From positions 108,984-172,983 of the forward strand of contig JBAMJV010009772.1 in NCBI GenBank assembly GCA_037951105.1: a DNA stretch of 64,000 bases, in the 5' to 3' direction. The DNA comes from Echinarachnius parma. Taxonomy: Eukaryota > Echinodermata > Echinoidea > Clypeasteroida > Echinarachniidae. Positions within the stretch are counted from its first letter, which is position 1, and each line of letters begins with the position of its first letter. Below, piece after piece: positions 62,186-64,000 of this stretch. A program made the position numbers and the translations under genes. The notes beneath the pieces are model-generated. The model did not search any database. It was given only the letters and a program-made list of their open reading frames with translations, and was not told where the DNA came from.

Positions 62186-64000
62186 CCCTGACGAGTACTC
62201 AAAACTTCTAGATCATGCATGTGGACTGGTAAGTGGTGAACTTGAAGGAGACAGGAGGAAGTGGTTTTGGTTCCATTTCGTCTCCATACAAAGAAAGACT
62301 CTTGAAAGGTAAATCAAATGTAACAAAATAAATAGGGAAAAAGGTAGATGGATTCAGTATTCCCATCTGGTGAATCAGTTGGCTAAATATACAATGTGAG
62401 TATTTTCATGAACAGAACGGATGTCTTTGTTGTTTGTATTTGAAGATGGAAAGGGAAATAGAAAGTACTTAGTTTCAGAACTTGACACAGAGAGGGTTTC
62501 CATAGATCTGTGGTCACATTACTCATCTAGACAACAGTATCAGTGTGTTAAATTACTCACCAAAAAGTACCATACAGTACATAACATACATGTTGTACAT
62601 AATGTGATGTAATTGTGGGAATTAGCTTTTTTGTTGCAGAGTTTGATTCATTTTTAAATAAAGCACAATCTTAAACACATCTTTCTCAGTTTTGGGACAA
62701 CTAAGTCCAGTTCCGAGCTACATGTACATGTATTTGGGCTACCAACAAGGCCATGTAGCAGAAATTATAAAAAATGTTTATGTCCAGCCCTGTTATACCA
62801 AAATCAAATTATCTCTCCATAACAATAACAGGTCCATGCAAAATTGTGCTGTCATTACCAGTTACTCATCATGAAGAATATTATGGTAAACGTATCCCAC
62901 TTGTAGAAACAGGGTCAAAGGAACCCTGAAGGGAAAAAACAAGGAGAGAAAAGGGACCCTTGTTTTGACTGCATCCTTTTTTCGCAGGAAGCCCCAAATC
63001 TCAGACCTCCCTTCTGATCTCCTGTTTATACACTGTAGTTTTTTGTTGTTGCAATACAAAGCTTCCATATCCAGCGCGATTTAATTATGCAACGCTGATT
63101 CAGCATTGTATTTAATTGAAGGCACATTGCCGAGGTCTCCAGTCTGTCTGGGATTACAAAGCGGGATCAGGTATGAATTATCCAAAAAGCAGTCAAATAC
63201 CAGAGGAAATAAAGACAATCGTGCATTTAAAGCCCAATTCCAGTTTTGGGAAAGTAGCCGAAAACATCTATTGGCCAAACTAATTGATCAATATTGTTGA
63301 ATAAATATTTAAAAAGGGCTTGTGTGGTAAAATCTGAACCTAAGCATCGTTAACTAAAGAAATATCGGAAGAAATCCAATGGCCGCCGGTGAAATTTATA
63401 AATCCACCGCCCGTTCGCAACAATTTGGGAAAAGTTACAGGGCCCAGTACCGAAGCTGAGGGAGTTAACATGTAGATCTGTACTTGGTACCAACATTTTC
63501 CATGATAAGGTTGATTATAAACACTCAAATTAAAACCTTCCAGTGAAAGGAAAATTTGGTGAGCACAGCCTGTGTCTTGGGAAATTCATCTTCCTTTTCC
63601 GAGTTTCACTTCTTACTGGCTCTTTTATTTTTTGCAGTCTAGACGAAGGCAGGTAAAATTGTCACTTGTGGAATGTTTTCAAAATGGATAATCATAACCA
63701 GCTGTGTAAAAGTAACAACAATATTTTTCCTATATTTACCAAGGAAGTGTTTGTGCTCAAAGTCAAAGCAAAAATGATAACATAATTTGTATTTTCATTT
63801 TTGTTACTAAAATTGTGCAGTTTATTGAAATGAATTACATGTAGGCACTTCCTTGTACACATGTGTGTACACACAAGTGCAGGAAGATAACATTTAAGTA
63901 CTGAGAAAGAACCATGGATACAAAAGCGGCAAATAAACATGCATGAAGCCAGCTCAAGTGATGTTCCAGAAGAATTTAAAAACACACTTTTATACGTCAA

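Larger units (their letters stand above)
47451..64000. other. presumed vav intron 1 (exon 1 not found)
   Basis: 16.5 kb upstream of exon 2. I found no minus-strand segment resembling the start of a VAV CH domain (an LRDGVLLCQLL-like run). Contents are repeats: family E (48332), A (49365) and B (51063) MITEs, MITEs at 53049 and 61203, tandem repeats at 60131-60640 and G/C runs. Confidence 0.6.

Noticed and set aside
61812..62312. 166-codon plus-strand open frame, the longest in the window
   Set aside because: It runs through a repeated GC-rich element (gggggcgaatcgcc, cgtgtattt); the protein is low in similarity to anything I know and related noncoding copies exist at 53855-53945.
63340..63530. 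GC-balanced block with a minus-strand open frame near the window end
   Set aside because: No recognisable domain and no CH similarity; could be regulatory or a fragment of something beyond, but nothing supports a gene.

Overview
The window looks like a compact-intron-poor stretch of an AT-rich invertebrate animal genome. Spliced GT-AG exons sit in long introns full of MITEs, fold-back elements, tRNA-derived SINEs, minisatellites and homopolymer G/C tracts. The palindrome TACATGTA is very frequent. The repeat style fits a marine deuterostome such as an echinoderm (sea urchin-like); this is inference, because no species-diagnostic gene is present.

The only gene I can support is one large minus-strand gene: a VAV-family Rho/Rac guanine nucleotide exchange factor. 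I rebuilt 23 coding exons by hand between 47450 and 1479. Every junction is GT-AG, the phases agree, and the exons sum to 2340 nt (779 residues plus stop). The order is the diagnostic VAV one: second half of a calponin-homology (CH) domain, acidic segment with three regulatory-type tyrosines, DH, PH, C1, SH3, SH2, SH3. The first coding exon (start codon and N-terminal half of CH) is not visible. It probably lies beyond 64000, making intron 1 longer than 16.5 kb.

Layout (minus strand, 5' to 3'): 64000-47451 is presumed intron 1, all repeats. 47450-44825 holds the CH exons. 44824-32827 is a 12-kb intron. 32826-32231 is the acidic region, 31637-26583 the DH domain, 24622-12462 the PH domain and 11685-10936 the C1 domain. 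10667-9706 holds SH3-1 and the linker, 8904-6960 the SH2 domain, 2238-1479 the second SH3 and stop. Below 1479 is 3' UTR or flank.

The most striking observation is that at least 13 of the 23 exons are shadowed in an adjacent intron by a partial, usually decayed copy of themselves. Relics on the 5' side keep the splice acceptor and the start of the exon. Relics on the 3' side keep the end of the exon and the donor. This is what local tandem duplications with one breakpoint inside the exon would leave. One has been amplified into a nine-copy, ~82-bp minisatellite carrying a splice acceptor plus exon start (24608-25331). Another forms a 54-bp, phase-preserving candidate extra C1 exon (11502-11555).
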